Assembly: GCA_020061965.1 (NCBI GenBank)
Contig: JAGUXG010000149.1
Coordinates: forward strand, 1-7,509
DNA: 7,509 bases
DNA from: a bacterium
Lineage (GTDB): Bacteria; UBA9089; UBA9088; JAGUXG01
Direction of reading: 5' to 3'
Notes under the pieces: generated by a model
What the model saw: the letters and a program-made list of their open reading frames with translations, nothing else
Databases searched by the model: none
Told to the model about the DNA's origin: nothing
Translations under genes and position numbers: made by a program
Shown: one piece after another, positions 1 through 7,017 of the stretch
Numbering within the stretch: position 1 is the first letter of the stretch
How the letters are laid out: each line of letters starts with the position of its first letter

Positions 1-9
1 AAATTGAAA

Positions 10-54
10 GGAAAATGGGAAATTAAAGAAAAAATCTTCAAATTCCTATTTTCC
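10..54. repeat. Imperfect inverted repeat, 12-bp arms
   Basis: Bases 10-21 (GGAAAATGGGAA) pair with 43-54 (TTCCTATTTTCC) over 12 positions with one G-U pair, around a 21-base loop. A related string, AAAATAGGAATT, recurs in direct orientation at 132-143. Neither strand has a T-tract after the stem, so a Rho-independent terminator is unlikely. It most likely belongs to the decayed mobile-element sequence, or is low-complexity AT-rich DNA. Confidence 0.4.
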
Positions 55-128
55 GCATAAAAAATGGAGAAAAATTTAAGATGAAAGGTTTAATTTAGAG
101 CAAAAAGATAATCTTGCATCAAGGGTAG

Positions 129-224
129 AGAAAAATAGGAATTTATACTCCTCCACTAGATCATCCCTGGAGGAGATTTAAGATAAATCCATATAAACTA
201 TCAAAAAGAAAAAAGATTATTTAA
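129..224 (+). pseudogene. Transposase C-terminal remnant (integrase-core type)
   Basis: One frame reads RKIGIYTPPLDHPWRRFKIN and then a lysine-rich tail to a TAA at 222-224. The TPPxDHPWRR pattern followed by a short basic tail resembles the extreme C-terminus of integrase-core (DDE) transposases of the ISNCY/IS1202-like group. The frame is closed upstream by a TAG at 126-128, and the preceding codons do not read like a transposase, so only about 31 residues survive. No start codon, ribosome-binding site or catalytic residue is present. The identification rests on a short motif and on the subterminal repeats that follow it. It could instead be a chance open stretch in AT-rich DNA. Confidence 0.4.
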
Positions 225-240
225 AGTTTAATGTATAAAC

Positions 241-284
241 AGGACATTTCTATTTTGCTAAGAATAGGACATTTTCACTTTGCT
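241..284 (+). repeat. Two tandem 19-base subterminal repeats, period 25
   Basis: AGGACATTTCTATTTTGCT (241-259) and AGGACATTTTCACTTTGCT (266-284) match at 16 of 19 positions, and their starts are 25 bases apart. Multiple short direct repeats just inside an element end are typical transposase-binding sites in several IS families. Their position between the transposase-like stop at 224 and the TGTAACA at 284-290 fits that role. The alternative is a pair of operator sites for etfB, since the second copy ends 28 bases before the etfB start. I favour the IS reading. Confidence 0.5.
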
Positions 285-312
285 GTAACACTAAATAAAG
301 GAGGTTGAAGAG

Positions 313-1095
313 ATGTCTACTCGACAGATTATTGTCTGCATAAAACAGGTTCCAGAGACAGGGAACATCAAGATAGACCCAAAGACAAATACTTTAATAA
401 GAGAAGGTGCTAGTGCTATCATCAACCCTTTTGACCAAAATGCTATTGAGGCAGGTGTTGAATTAAGGGAGAAGTATGGAGGCGAGGTGGTAGTGATAAC
501 AATGGGGCCTCCTCAGGCAGAAGAGGCTTTGAAAGAAGCCATATCCCTTGGGGCAGATTCTGGGTATCTTATTACAGACAGGCTCTTTGCTGGCTCAGAT
601 ACATTGGCCACAGCTTGGACATTGAGCAGAGCCATAAGAAAAATTGGAGATTTTGACCTTATCATTTGTGGAAAACAGGCTATAGATGGAGATACAGCCC
701 AGACAGGACCAGAATTAGCTGAGATGCTTGGTATTCCTCATATTTCTTATGTTTCGGCACCTTTAGATGTAGATGGAAAGATGATAATAGTAAAGAGGGA
801 GTTGGAAGATGGCATAGAGAAGATTGAGGTGAGACTTCCAGCACTTATCACCGTCACAAAAGAGGCAAACGAGCCAAGGATGCCATCTCTGAAAAGAAAG
901 ATGTTGGCAAAAAAGGCGGAGATTCCAAAGCTCTCTGCAACGGATATTGATATTGAGCCAAATCTCTGTGGTCTATCTGGCTCTGCTACCCAGGTCATCA
1001 AGATATTTGCTCCTCCCAAAAGAGAAGGCACCTGCATTCTCTCTGGAACAGGCGAGGAGATGGTCAAAGAACTCATCTCTCTCCTTAAAATATAA
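313..1095 (+). CDS. etfB: Electron transfer flavoprotein, beta subunit
   Basis: EtfB pairs with EtfA to form a soluble FAD heterodimer that shuttles electrons to or from acyl-CoA dehydrogenases and other flavoproteins. The 260 residues match the usual length. Visible landmarks are KQVP at 11-14, the MGPP turn at 64-67, GAD at 80-82, AGSDTLATA at 93-101, DGDTAQTGP at 125-133, and EPRMPSL at 187-193. Residues 160-180 fit the ETF-beta family signature (V-x-K/R...E-D-G...E-x-I...P-x-L-I-T). The DGDTAQ-x-GP loop and AG-x-DTLAT segment are characteristic of the bifurcating type, in which EtfB binds a second FAD rather than AMP; that assignment is inferred from motifs. The start is secure: AAGGAGGT at 298-305 lies 7 bases upstream. 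The stop TAA is followed directly by an in-frame TAG. etfA, normally next door, is absent; glgP follows after 11 bases. Ten of its 11 arginines use AGA or AGG. Confidence 0.93.
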   Translation: MSTRQIIVCIKQVPETGNIKIDPKTNTLIREGASAIINPFDQNAIEAGVELREKYGGEVVVITMGPPQAEEALKEAISLGADSGYLITDRLFAGSDTLATAWTLSRAIRKIGDFDLIICGKQAIDGDTAQTGPELAEMLGIPHISYVSAPLDVDGKMIIVKRELEDGIEKIEVRLPALITVTKEANEPRMPSLKRKMLAKKAEIPKLSATDIDIEPNLCGLSGSATQVIKIFAPPKREGTCILSGTGEEMVKELISLLKI

Positions 1096-1106
1096 TAGAT
1101 TATTTT

Positions 1107-3602
1107 ATGACAGAATCAACTATCCAAGAGACAGAGCAAACCAGCGGTGAAATAGTGCGAACTGGCTTGAGCGTCTCTATCCTTAAACAAGCTATATTAG
1201 ACAATCTTTATTATATGCAAGCCAGATTCCCGAAAGTAGCCTCGCTCAATGACTACTATCTTGCCTTGGCATACACGGTCAGGGATCGATTGCTGGCTCG
1301 CTGGATTCAGACCGCTCAGACTTATCTTGAAAAAGGAAGCCGCACAGTCTGTTATCTTTCTGCAGAATTCTTGCTTGGCCCACAACTTGGAAATAACCTC
1401 ATCAACATGGGCATCTATGACGAAGTAAAACAGGCTGTGGAAGAACTCGGGCTAAACTTGAGTGATCTGTTTGAACAAGAAGAAGAACCAGGGCTGGGCA
1501 ACGGCGGCCTGGGCAGGTTAGCAGCTTGTTATCTGGACTCGCTCTCTACTTTACGCTTTCCAGCCATTGGGTATGGTATCCGCTATGAGTTTGGCATCTT
1601 CAATCAGGAGATTCGTGATGGTTGGCAGATTGAGACAACAGACAAATGGCTGCGGCTCGGCAACCCTTGGGAGATCCCACGACCTGAAATAACCTTTAAT
1701 GTCCAGTTTGGCGGCAAGACCGAGCACTTATTAGATTCAAAAGGGAGACATCTGGTGCGTTGGATACCAGACCACATCATCAAAGGTATTGCCTATGACA
1801 CACCCATTTCTGGATATCAAGTGAAGACTGCCAATTTTCTGCGGCTATGGAAGGCTGAGGCTTGCGAATCATTTGATCTTCAGTCGTTTAATGTCGGCGA
1901 CTATTACAAGGCAGTGGATCAGAAGATAGTCTCTGAAAACATCACCAAGGTGCTCTATCCAAACGATGAGCCTATGGCTGGAAAACAACTGCGATTCAAG
2001 CAGCAGTATTTCTTCATCTCTGCTTCCTTGCAGGATATGATTCGGATATATTTGCAGCGTGAGACCTCATTGGCAGGATTCCATCAGAAATATGCTGTTC
2101 AGCTTAATGATACACATCCTTCCATAGCTGTAGCTGAGCTTATGCGACTATTGGTTGACGAGCACCAGATGGACTGGCAACAGGCTTGGGAGATTACAGA
2201 GCAAACCTTTGGCTATACTAACCACACGCTATTGTCTGAAGCCTTGGAAAAATGGCCAGTAAGCCTTTTTAACCAGATACTGCCGCGCCACCTTGAGATC
2301 ATTTATGAGATAAACCATAGATTTTTGACTATAGTTCGGCAGCGTTACCCAGGTGATGAGAACAAAGTACAAAGGCTGTCGTTGATTGGTGAGAGCGGCC
2401 AGCGGTATGTGCGGATGGCGAACTTAGCTTGTGTTGGCAGTCACGCCATCAATGGTGTGGCAGCGTTACACTCAAAATTACTGACGCAGGATCTACTGAA
2501 AGACTTCTATGATCTGTGGCCTGAGAAGTTCAGCAATAAGACAAATGGTATCACGCCGAGACGTTTCATGGTGCTGAGTAATCCCGGATTGACCCAGCTC
2601 ATAACCAATCGCATCGGTGACAAATGGATAAAGGACTTAAGTGAGCTTCGGCAGTTGGAAGAAGCAGCAGATGACCCTGACTTTTGCCAGCAATGGCATA
2701 GGGCAAAGTATGAGGCAAAGGTGTTACTGGTAAGGCAGATTAAGTCGCGGACTGGCATCGTGGTTGACCCAGACTCTCTCTTTGATGTACAGGTAAAACG
2801 CATTCATGAATACAAGCGCCAGCATCTGAACTGCTTACACATCATCTCCATCTATTTGAAGCTGAAGAAGAACCCTCATCTTGAGATTACTCCACGCACC
2901 TTTATCTTTGGTGGCAAGGCAGCGCCTGGCTATTTTATGGCAAAGCTCATCATAAAGCTCATCAATTCCATAGCAGGGGTGATAAATGCAGACCCAGATA
3001 CAAAGGACAAGCTGAAGGTGGTCTTCTTCCCGAACTTTAATGTCAAGAACAGCCAGATGATTTATCCGTCTGGGGATCTGGCTGAGCAAATCTCTCTTGC
3101 TGGCAAAGAAGCCTCAGGCACTGGCAATATGAAGTTTGCGTTGAATGGTGCTCTGACCATTGGCACATTGGATGGTGCGAATGTTGAGATTCGAGAGGAG
3201 GTAGGCGCAGAGAATTTCTTCCTCTTTGGACTGACTCAAGAAGAGGTGTCCAGGAAAAAAGAAGAGGGTTATCATCCTTACGAGGAATACCAGTCCAATG
3301 AAGGGCTACGGGAAGTGCTTGATTCTATCCGCTCTGGCATTTTCTCGCCTTATAACCCGAGCCTCTTTAATCCACTGGTAGATTCGCTGCTCTGCTACGA
3401 TGAGTATATGCTCCTAGCTGATTATCAGTCATACATTGAGTGTCAGAATAGGGTGGGCGAAGCCTATTTAGACAAGGCAAGGTGGACACGGATGTCAATC
3501 CTGAATGTGGCGCGGATGGGCAAATTCTCTTCTGACAGAGCCATCCGCGAATACTGTCAGGAGATCTGGAATGTCCAACCTGTGGTTATAGATCAGGAGT
3601 AA
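1107..3602 (+). CDS. glgP: Glycogen/starch/maltodextrin phosphorylase (GT35)
   Basis: The enzyme removes terminal alpha-1,4-linked glucose from glycogen or maltodextrin with phosphate, giving glucose-1-phosphate; it is cytosolic and uses pyridoxal phosphate. At 831 residues it is full length for the family. The N-terminal domain includes LGNGGLGRLAACYLDSL (130-146). The C-terminal domain carries VKRIHEYKRQ (563-572) and EASGTGNMKFALN (668-680). By the constant offset of four from rabbit phosphorylase, the PLP lysine is K676 and the other active-site residues are H373, R565, K570 and E668, all present. The animal N-terminal phosphoserine segment is not recognisable. Substrate preference (GlgP versus MalP) cannot be settled from sequence. 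The ATG has no clear Shine-Dalgarno and lies 11 bases after the etfB stop, so translation may be coupled; no better ATG exists before the conserved region. Arginine codons are 33 CGN of 46, unlike every neighbour, which suggests a foreign origin. I see no terminator after it. Confidence 0.96.
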   Translation: MTESTIQETEQTSGEIVRTGLSVSILKQAILDNLYYMQARFPKVASLNDYYLALAYTVRDRLLARWIQTAQTYLEKGSRTVCYLSAEFLLGPQLGNNLINMGIYDEVKQAVEELGLNLSDLFEQEEEPGLGNGGLGRLAACYLDSLSTLRFPAIGYGIRYEFGIFNQEIRDGWQIETTDKWLRLGNPWEIPRPEITFNVQFGGKTEHLLDSKGRHLVRWIPDHIIKGIAYDTPISGYQVKTANFLRLWKAEACESFDLQSFNVGDYYKAVDQKIVSENITKVLYPNDEPMAGKQLRFKQQYFFISASLQDMIRIYLQRETSLAGFHQKYAVQLNDTHPSIAVAELMRLLVDEHQMDWQQAWEITEQTFGYTNHTLLSEALEKWPVSLFNQILPRHLEIIYEINHRFLTIVRQRYPGDENKVQRLSLIGESGQRYVRMANLACVGSHAINGVAALHSKLLTQDLLKDFYDLWPEKFSNKTNGITPRRFMVLSNPGLTQLITNRIGDKWIKDLSELRQLEEAADDPDFCQQWHRAKYEAKVLLVRQIKSRTGIVVDPDSLFDVQVKRIHEYKRQHLNCLHIISIYLKLKKNPHLEITPRTFIFGGKAAPGYFMAKLIIKLINSIAGVINADPDTKDKLKVVFFPNFNVKNSQMIYPSGDLAEQISLAGKEASGTGNMKFALNGALTIGTLDGANVEIREEVGAENFFLFGLTQEEVSRKKEEGYHPYEEYQSNEGLREVLDSIRSGIFSPYNPSLFNPLVDSLLCYDEYMLLADYQSYIECQNRVGEAYLDKARWTRMSILNVARMGKFSSDRAIREYCQEIWNVQPVVIDQE

Positions 3603-3738
3603 GCGTAGTAGCTAAAGGGTCAGAAACATTCATTCTATCTCTGGATCACCAGCCTCCCCTTTCCAAAATACATTTCTGAACTTCATAATAACTGAGTGGT
3701 CACACTGTTACACATTTTTGTTGCAAAAGAGTAAAAAG

Positions 3739-3752
3739 AAGCTGTAAGCTAT
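3739..3752 (+). repeat. Half-copy of a dispersed palindromic repeat
   Basis: AAGCTGTAAGCTAT at 3739-3752 matches the reverse complement of 7048-7061 (AAGTCGTAAGCTAT) at 12 of 14 positions. At 7018-7053 the related sequence forms one arm of a perfect hairpin; here the partner arm is missing. Both copies lie in spacers upstream of a gene. With only two copies and a short match, chance similarity in AT-rich DNA is possible. Confidence 0.3.
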
Positions 3753-3780
3753 TATAAATTTTTGCTAAGTAAAAAATTTA
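3753..3780 (+). promoter_or_regulatory. Possible dnaK -10 box and AT-only hairpin
   Basis: TATAAA at 3753-3758 matches five of six bases of the sigma-70 -10 consensus and would give a leader of about 33 bases before the dnaK start. No good -35 lies 16-18 bases upstream (the best, TTGCAA at 3721-3726, is 26 away), so this is weak. Overlapping it, 3755-3763 (TAAATTTTT) pairs perfectly with 3772-3780 (AAAAATTTA) around an 8-base loop, ending 3 bases before the GGAGGT at 3784-3789. An all-AT stem is unstable and could arise by chance. There is no CIRCE operator and no sigma-32-type promoter in the 195-base spacer. Confidence 0.22.
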
Positions 3781-3797
3781 GTTGGAGGTAGTTTTTA

Positions 3798-5714
3798 ATG
3801 GGAAAGGTTATAGGAATTGATTTAGGAACAACAAACTCAGCTATGGCTGTGATTGAGGCAGGAGAAGCAAGAATCATTGCCAACGCAGAAGGTGGAAGGA
3901 CAACTCCATCTATTATTGGTTTCACAAAAGAAGGAGAGAGGCTTGTCGGACAATTAGCCAGAAGACAGGCTGTCGTCAACCCTGAAAATACAGTCTATTC
4001 TATCAAAAGGTTTATGGGAAGAAAGTTTTCTGAAATCGGTCGTGAAAAGGAAGAGGTTCCTTTTAAGATCATAGAGGCTAAGAATGGAGATGCCTGGGTT
4101 AAGATAGGGGATAAGGAATACTCGCCACCAGAGATATCAGCTATGATCCTTAAAAAGCTAAAAGCAGATGCTGAAAGTTATCTTGGCGAGACTGTAAAAG
4201 AGGCAGTAATAACAGTTCCTGCTTATTTTAATGATGCCCAAAGGCAGGCAACAAAGGATGCTGGAAAGATTGCAGGCTTAGAGGTCTTACGAATAATAAA
4301 CGAACCAACAGCCGCATCATTGGCTTATGGCTTGGATAAAAAGGGGAAGAATATGAAGATTGCCGTCTATGACTTAGGGGGCGGAACATTTGATATATCA
4401 ATTTTAGAGCTTGGTGAGGGTGTCTTTGAGGTGAAAGCAACCAACGGCGATACACATCTGGGAGGAGATGATTTTGATCAGAAGGTGATAAACTACTTAG
4501 CTGATGAGTTCAAAAATAAGGAAGGAGTAGATATAAGAAAGGATAAGATGGCTCTTCAGAGGCTGAAAGAATCAGCAGAGCGAGCAAAATGTGAGCTTTC
4601 TACAACAACATCAACCGAGATAAACCTTCCCTTTATCACCGCAGATGCCACAGGTCCAAAACACTTAGTAATAACCTTAACCCGGGCAAAGTTAGAAGCA
4701 CTTGTTGATGACCTCTTAGAGAGGACAAAGCAACCGTGCATTAACGCCTTAAAGGATGCGGGTTTGTCTGCCAATGAGATTGATGAGGTTGTCCTTGTTG
4801 GTGGTCAGATAAGGATGCCCAAGGTTCAGGAGATTGTCAAGGAGCTTTTTGGAAGAGAGGGGAATAAGAGCGTCAACCCAGATGAGGTTGTAGCTGTTGG
4901 AGCGGCAATTCAGGCTGGTGTTCTGAAGGGTGAGGTAAAGGATGTTCTGCTTTTGGATGTGACGCCATTATCCCTTGGGATTGAGACCCTCGGTAATGTC
5001 TTTACCAAGCTTATTGAGAGGAATACCACGATTCCTACCAGGAAATCGCAAGTATTCTCTACAGCGGATGACAACCAGAGTGCAGTCACTATTCATATCC
5101 TTCAAGGAGAGAGGGTCTATGCCACAGACCCATCTATGAAGAGCTTAGGCAGGTTTGACTTAGTTGGAATCCCTCCTGCTCCAAGGGGAATGCCTCAGAT
5201 AGAGGTAACCTTTGATATAGATGCTAATGGCATCATTCATGTTTCAGCTAAGGATAAGGGCACGGGCAAGGAGCAGTCAATGAGAATCCAGCCCTCCTCT
5301 GGGCTCTCCAAAGATGAGGTGGAGAGAATGGTGAAAGAGGCAGAGGCACATAGTGAAGAGGATAAAAAGAGGATGGAGCTTACAGAGGCAAAGAATAGGG
5401 CAGATACAATGGTCTATGCCACAGAAAAGGCTTTGCGGGAGTATGGAGACAAGGTCACAGATTCCGAAAAGAAGGCTATAGAGGATGCTATAGCAGAGCT
5501 TAAGAAGAAGATGGAAGGAAAAGATAAGGAAGAGATCGAGAAGGCAGTGACTGACCTGGCCCAGATTTCACAGAAGCTCGGAGAAGCAGTCTATAAAGAG
5601 GCTCAGGCAAAGGCTCAAGCAGAGGGAACTCAAGCAGACACAGGCACAAGCTCTATGAACAAAGAGGAGAAGAAAGATGAGACGATTGAAGGCGAGTATA
5701 AGGTTGGGGAGTGA
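3798..5714 (+). CDS. dnaK: Chaperone protein DnaK (Hsp70)
   Basis: ATP-dependent cytosolic Hsp70 that binds exposed hydrophobic peptides and works with DnaJ and GrpE. The 638 residues equal the length of E. coli DnaK and retain the nucleotide-domain insert typical of the longer bacterial DnaKs. Seen in order: IDLGTTNS at 7-14, catalytic K70 in SIKRFMGR, the YDLGGGTFDIS phosphate loop at 191-201, VLVGGQIRMPKVQ at 333-345, the interdomain linker VLLLDVTPLSLG at 383-394, the peptide-binding domain to about 500, a helical lid to about 605, and a polar tail ending in an ETIEGEYKV-like acidic motif. I338 (codon ATA, 4809-4811) stands where Thr or Ser is expected in the third Hsp70 signature. The start is supported by GGAGGT at 3784-3789, 8 bases upstream. 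grpE, dnaJ and hrcA are not adjacent; a FIST gene follows instead. Confidence 0.97.
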   Translation: MGKVIGIDLGTTNSAMAVIEAGEARIIANAEGGRTTPSIIGFTKEGERLVGQLARRQAVVNPENTVYSIKRFMGRKFSEIGREKEEVPFKIIEAKNGDAWVKIGDKEYSPPEISAMILKKLKADAESYLGETVKEAVITVPAYFNDAQRQATKDAGKIAGLEVLRIINEPTAASLAYGLDKKGKNMKIAVYDLGGGTFDISILELGEGVFEVKATNGDTHLGGDDFDQKVINYLADEFKNKEGVDIRKDKMALQRLKESAERAKCELSTTTSTEINLPFITADATGPKHLVITLTRAKLEALVDDLLERTKQPCINALKDAGLSANEIDEVVLVGGQIRMPKVQEIVKELFGREGNKSVNPDEVVAVGAAIQAGVLKGEVKDVLLLDVTPLSLGIETLGNVFTKLIERNTTIPTRKSQVFSTADDNQSAVTIHILQGERVYATDPSMKSLGRFDLVGIPPAPRGMPQIEVTFDIDANGIIHVSAKDKGTGKEQSMRIQPSSGLSKDEVERMVKEAEAHSEEDKKRMELTEAKNRADTMVYATEKALREYGDKVTDSEKKAIEDAIAELKKKMEGKDKEEIEKAVTDLAQISQKLGEAVYKEAQAKAQAEGTQADTGTSSMNKEEKKDETIEGEYKVGE

Positions 5715-5781
5715 AAATAGGAAGAATCATAAAAAAGATAGAGATTAAGGAGAAGAAGATAATGGCTTTATTTATACCCAA

Positions 5782-5796
5782 GTAAATCATGTTTAC
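5782..5796. repeat. Short inverted repeat upstream of FIST gene
   Basis: GTAAA at 5782-5786 and TTTAC at 5792-5796 form 5-bp arms around TCATG. This is the most operator-like element in the 143-base spacer between dnaK and the FIST gene, which otherwise holds no recognisable terminator or promoter. The arms are short enough to occur by chance. Confidence 0.2.
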
Positions 5797-5857
5797 AAAC
5801 AACAAAGATTTTCGCTAGACCTGATTTCTTCTCAGTATAAGTGTAAGGAACTGTAAA

Positions 5858-7012
5858 ATGAAGTTTGGTATAGGCTGGTCAACAAATAAGGATGCAATTC
5901 TTGCAGGAAAGGATGCTGCTGGACAGGCAATCTCTAAGATAGGAGGCAAAGCTGATCTTATCATACTCTTTTCCTCACCCAATTTTGATCTGAAAAAGCT
6001 GATTCCGCAAGTCGTATTAGAGAACGAATATTGCCCGATGATCGGCTGCACCACCTCTGGTGAGATAACCAATATGGGCATATCCTTTGGCTCATTGGTT
6101 GTGGTGGCAGTAAAGTATGAGGAGGGCGAAGGGATAAGACCTATAGAAGTTAGTAATATTTGTGGCAGCGAAAGAACAAGCGGGGGTAGATTGGCCAGGG
6201 AGATAGAGGATGTAGAGAGAGATGGCACACTCCTTATCTTTCCAGATGGCTTACTCTCACATGGAACAGCATTAGTCAAGGGTATTCAGGAGAACTTGGA
6301 CCCAAGGATTCAAATAATAGGTGCTTGTGCTGGGGATGACTTGAAGAGGCAGAAGACATATCAGTTCAGAAACGGCGAGATTTTAACGGAAGGCTTAATC
6401 GGAGGGTTATTCTTCATTAACGGCAAGCAAAAGGTCTCCTTGCGACACGGTTTCTATCCTGCTTCTCCTCCAATGTGTGTTACAAAGAGCAAGGAGAATA
6501 TAATCTATGAATTGGACCACCATAGGGCAACAAAGGTGTACTTAGAGTCTTTGGGTCTTTCAGAGGGTGATATGGCTTTTAGTCCTGTTCAGGATCTGAA
6601 AGAAACAAGGGTCTCTCCAATTGGAATCCCCCAGATAAGCGGAGATTATCTCATAAAACATTTCCTTAACTTTGGCAAAGATGGTTCAATCGCTTGTGAT
6701 TCGTGGATTCCACAAAATACAATAGTCAGAATAATGGGACAGGACAAGGATTCACTTATCAAAGCAACCAGAGAGTCTGCAGAGGATATAGCTCGCACAG
6801 TCAAAAAACCAGGGATAATCTTTGTCTTTGCCTGCTCTTCAAGAATGATCATTCTTGGAGAGGATGCAGAAAAGGAGATAGACGAGATACGGAATGTCTT
6901 TGGCAAAGATGTGCCTATAGCTGGTTTCTATGGATACGGCGAAATAGGCCCACTTTCAGAAAGAAAAGGGACATTCAACAATAAATCAGTAGTCCTATGG
7001 GCGATTGAATAA
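5858..7012 (+). CDS. FIST-domain sensory protein (FIST_N + FIST_C)
   Basis: FIST proteins are cytosolic ligand-sensing modules that pass a signal to histidine kinases or cyclic-di-GMP enzymes; the NosP subgroup binds haem and senses nitric oxide. This protein has 384 residues and no signal peptide or membrane segment. The FIST_N domain spans roughly 28-195, with GCTTSGEI at 63-70 and GACAGDDLKRQKTYQFRNGE at 155-174. FIST_C spans roughly 215-372, with VFACSSRMIILGED at 323-336 and PIAGFYGYGEIGP at 353-365. These are hallmark FIST strings, so family assignment is firm; the ligand is unknown. Histidines that could in principle ligate haem are H135, H197, H221, H222 and H268, but none is singled out by sequence alone. 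The start is supported by AAGGAA at 5845-5850, 7 bases upstream. The gene stands alone as a two-domain protein, with a GAF-domain gene starting about 55 bases after its stop, which suggests partnership. Confidence 0.9.
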   Translation: MKFGIGWSTNKDAILAGKDAAGQAISKIGGKADLIILFSSPNFDLKKLIPQVVLENEYCPMIGCTTSGEITNMGISFGSLVVVAVKYEEGEGIRPIEVSNICGSERTSGGRLAREIEDVERDGTLLIFPDGLLSHGTALVKGIQENLDPRIQIIGACAGDDLKRQKTYQFRNGEILTEGLIGGLFFINGKQKVSLRHGFYPASPPMCVTKSKENIIYELDHHRATKVYLESLGLSEGDMAFSPVQDLKETRVSPIGIPQISGDYLIKHFLNFGKDGSIACDSWIPQNTIVRIMGQDKDSLIKATRESAEDIARTVKKPGIIFVFACSSRMIILGEDAEKEIDEIRNVFGKDVPIAGFYGYGEIGPLSERKGTFNNKSVVLWAIE

Positions 7013-7017
7013 TGAAT

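Larger units (their letters stand above)
1..290 (+). mobile_element. Decayed right end of an insertion sequence
   Basis: This stretch has no intact gene and is very AT-rich. Three things suggest it is the right-hand end of an old insertion sequence. A short frame at 129-224 ends in a peptide resembling the C-terminus of integrase-core transposases. About 17 bases after its stop lie two tandem copies of a 19-base repeat (241-259 and 266-284). The block ends in TGTAACA (284-290), which read on the other strand gives a TGTTACA start typical of several IS ends. The arrangement of transposase stop followed by subterminal repeats is what I recall from ISNCY/IS1202-like and IS481-like elements; the family is from memory, not from a search. 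The left end and the catalytic part lie outside the window or are lost. The block ends just upstream of the etfB ribosome-binding site, so the element may have landed in, or now supplies, the etfB promoter region. Confidence 0.4.

Noticed and set aside
148..175. Perfect 8-bp stem CTCCTCCA/TGGAGGAG with a 12-base loop, as a terminator.
   Set aside because: No T-tract follows on the + strand, and the arms fall on the codons for TPP and WRR of the transposase-like peptide, so the complementarity is probably a by-product of coding.
234..239. TATAAA as a -10 box for etfB.
   Set aside because: No -35-like hexamer lies 16-18 bases upstream, and the spacer is so AT-rich that such a match is expected by chance.
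747..1076. Minus-strand open frame opposite the 3' part of etfB.
   Set aside because: It is a shadow of a confidently identified gene, with low-complexity serine-rich translation and no ribosome-binding site.
947..1150. Plus-strand frame overlapping the etfB end and glgP start.
   Set aside because: Both overlapped genes are firm family members in other frames, and this translation resembles nothing known to me. It is not a disrupted etfA.
3603..3720. Terminator after glgP, for example CTGG/CCAG at 3642-3653 or AAAGGG/CCCTTT at 3615-3663.
   Set aside because: The stems are only 4 and 6 bp, the second with a very long loop, and neither is followed by a T-run.
5836..5841. TATAAG as a -10 box for the FIST gene.
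   Set aside because: Transcription would begin inside the ribosome-binding site at 5845-5850, and there is no good -35 at proper spacing.
5815..6279. 154-codon minus-strand open frame opposite the FIST gene.
   Set aside because: The + strand frame has unmistakable FIST motifs; the antisense translation has none and is explained as a shadow.
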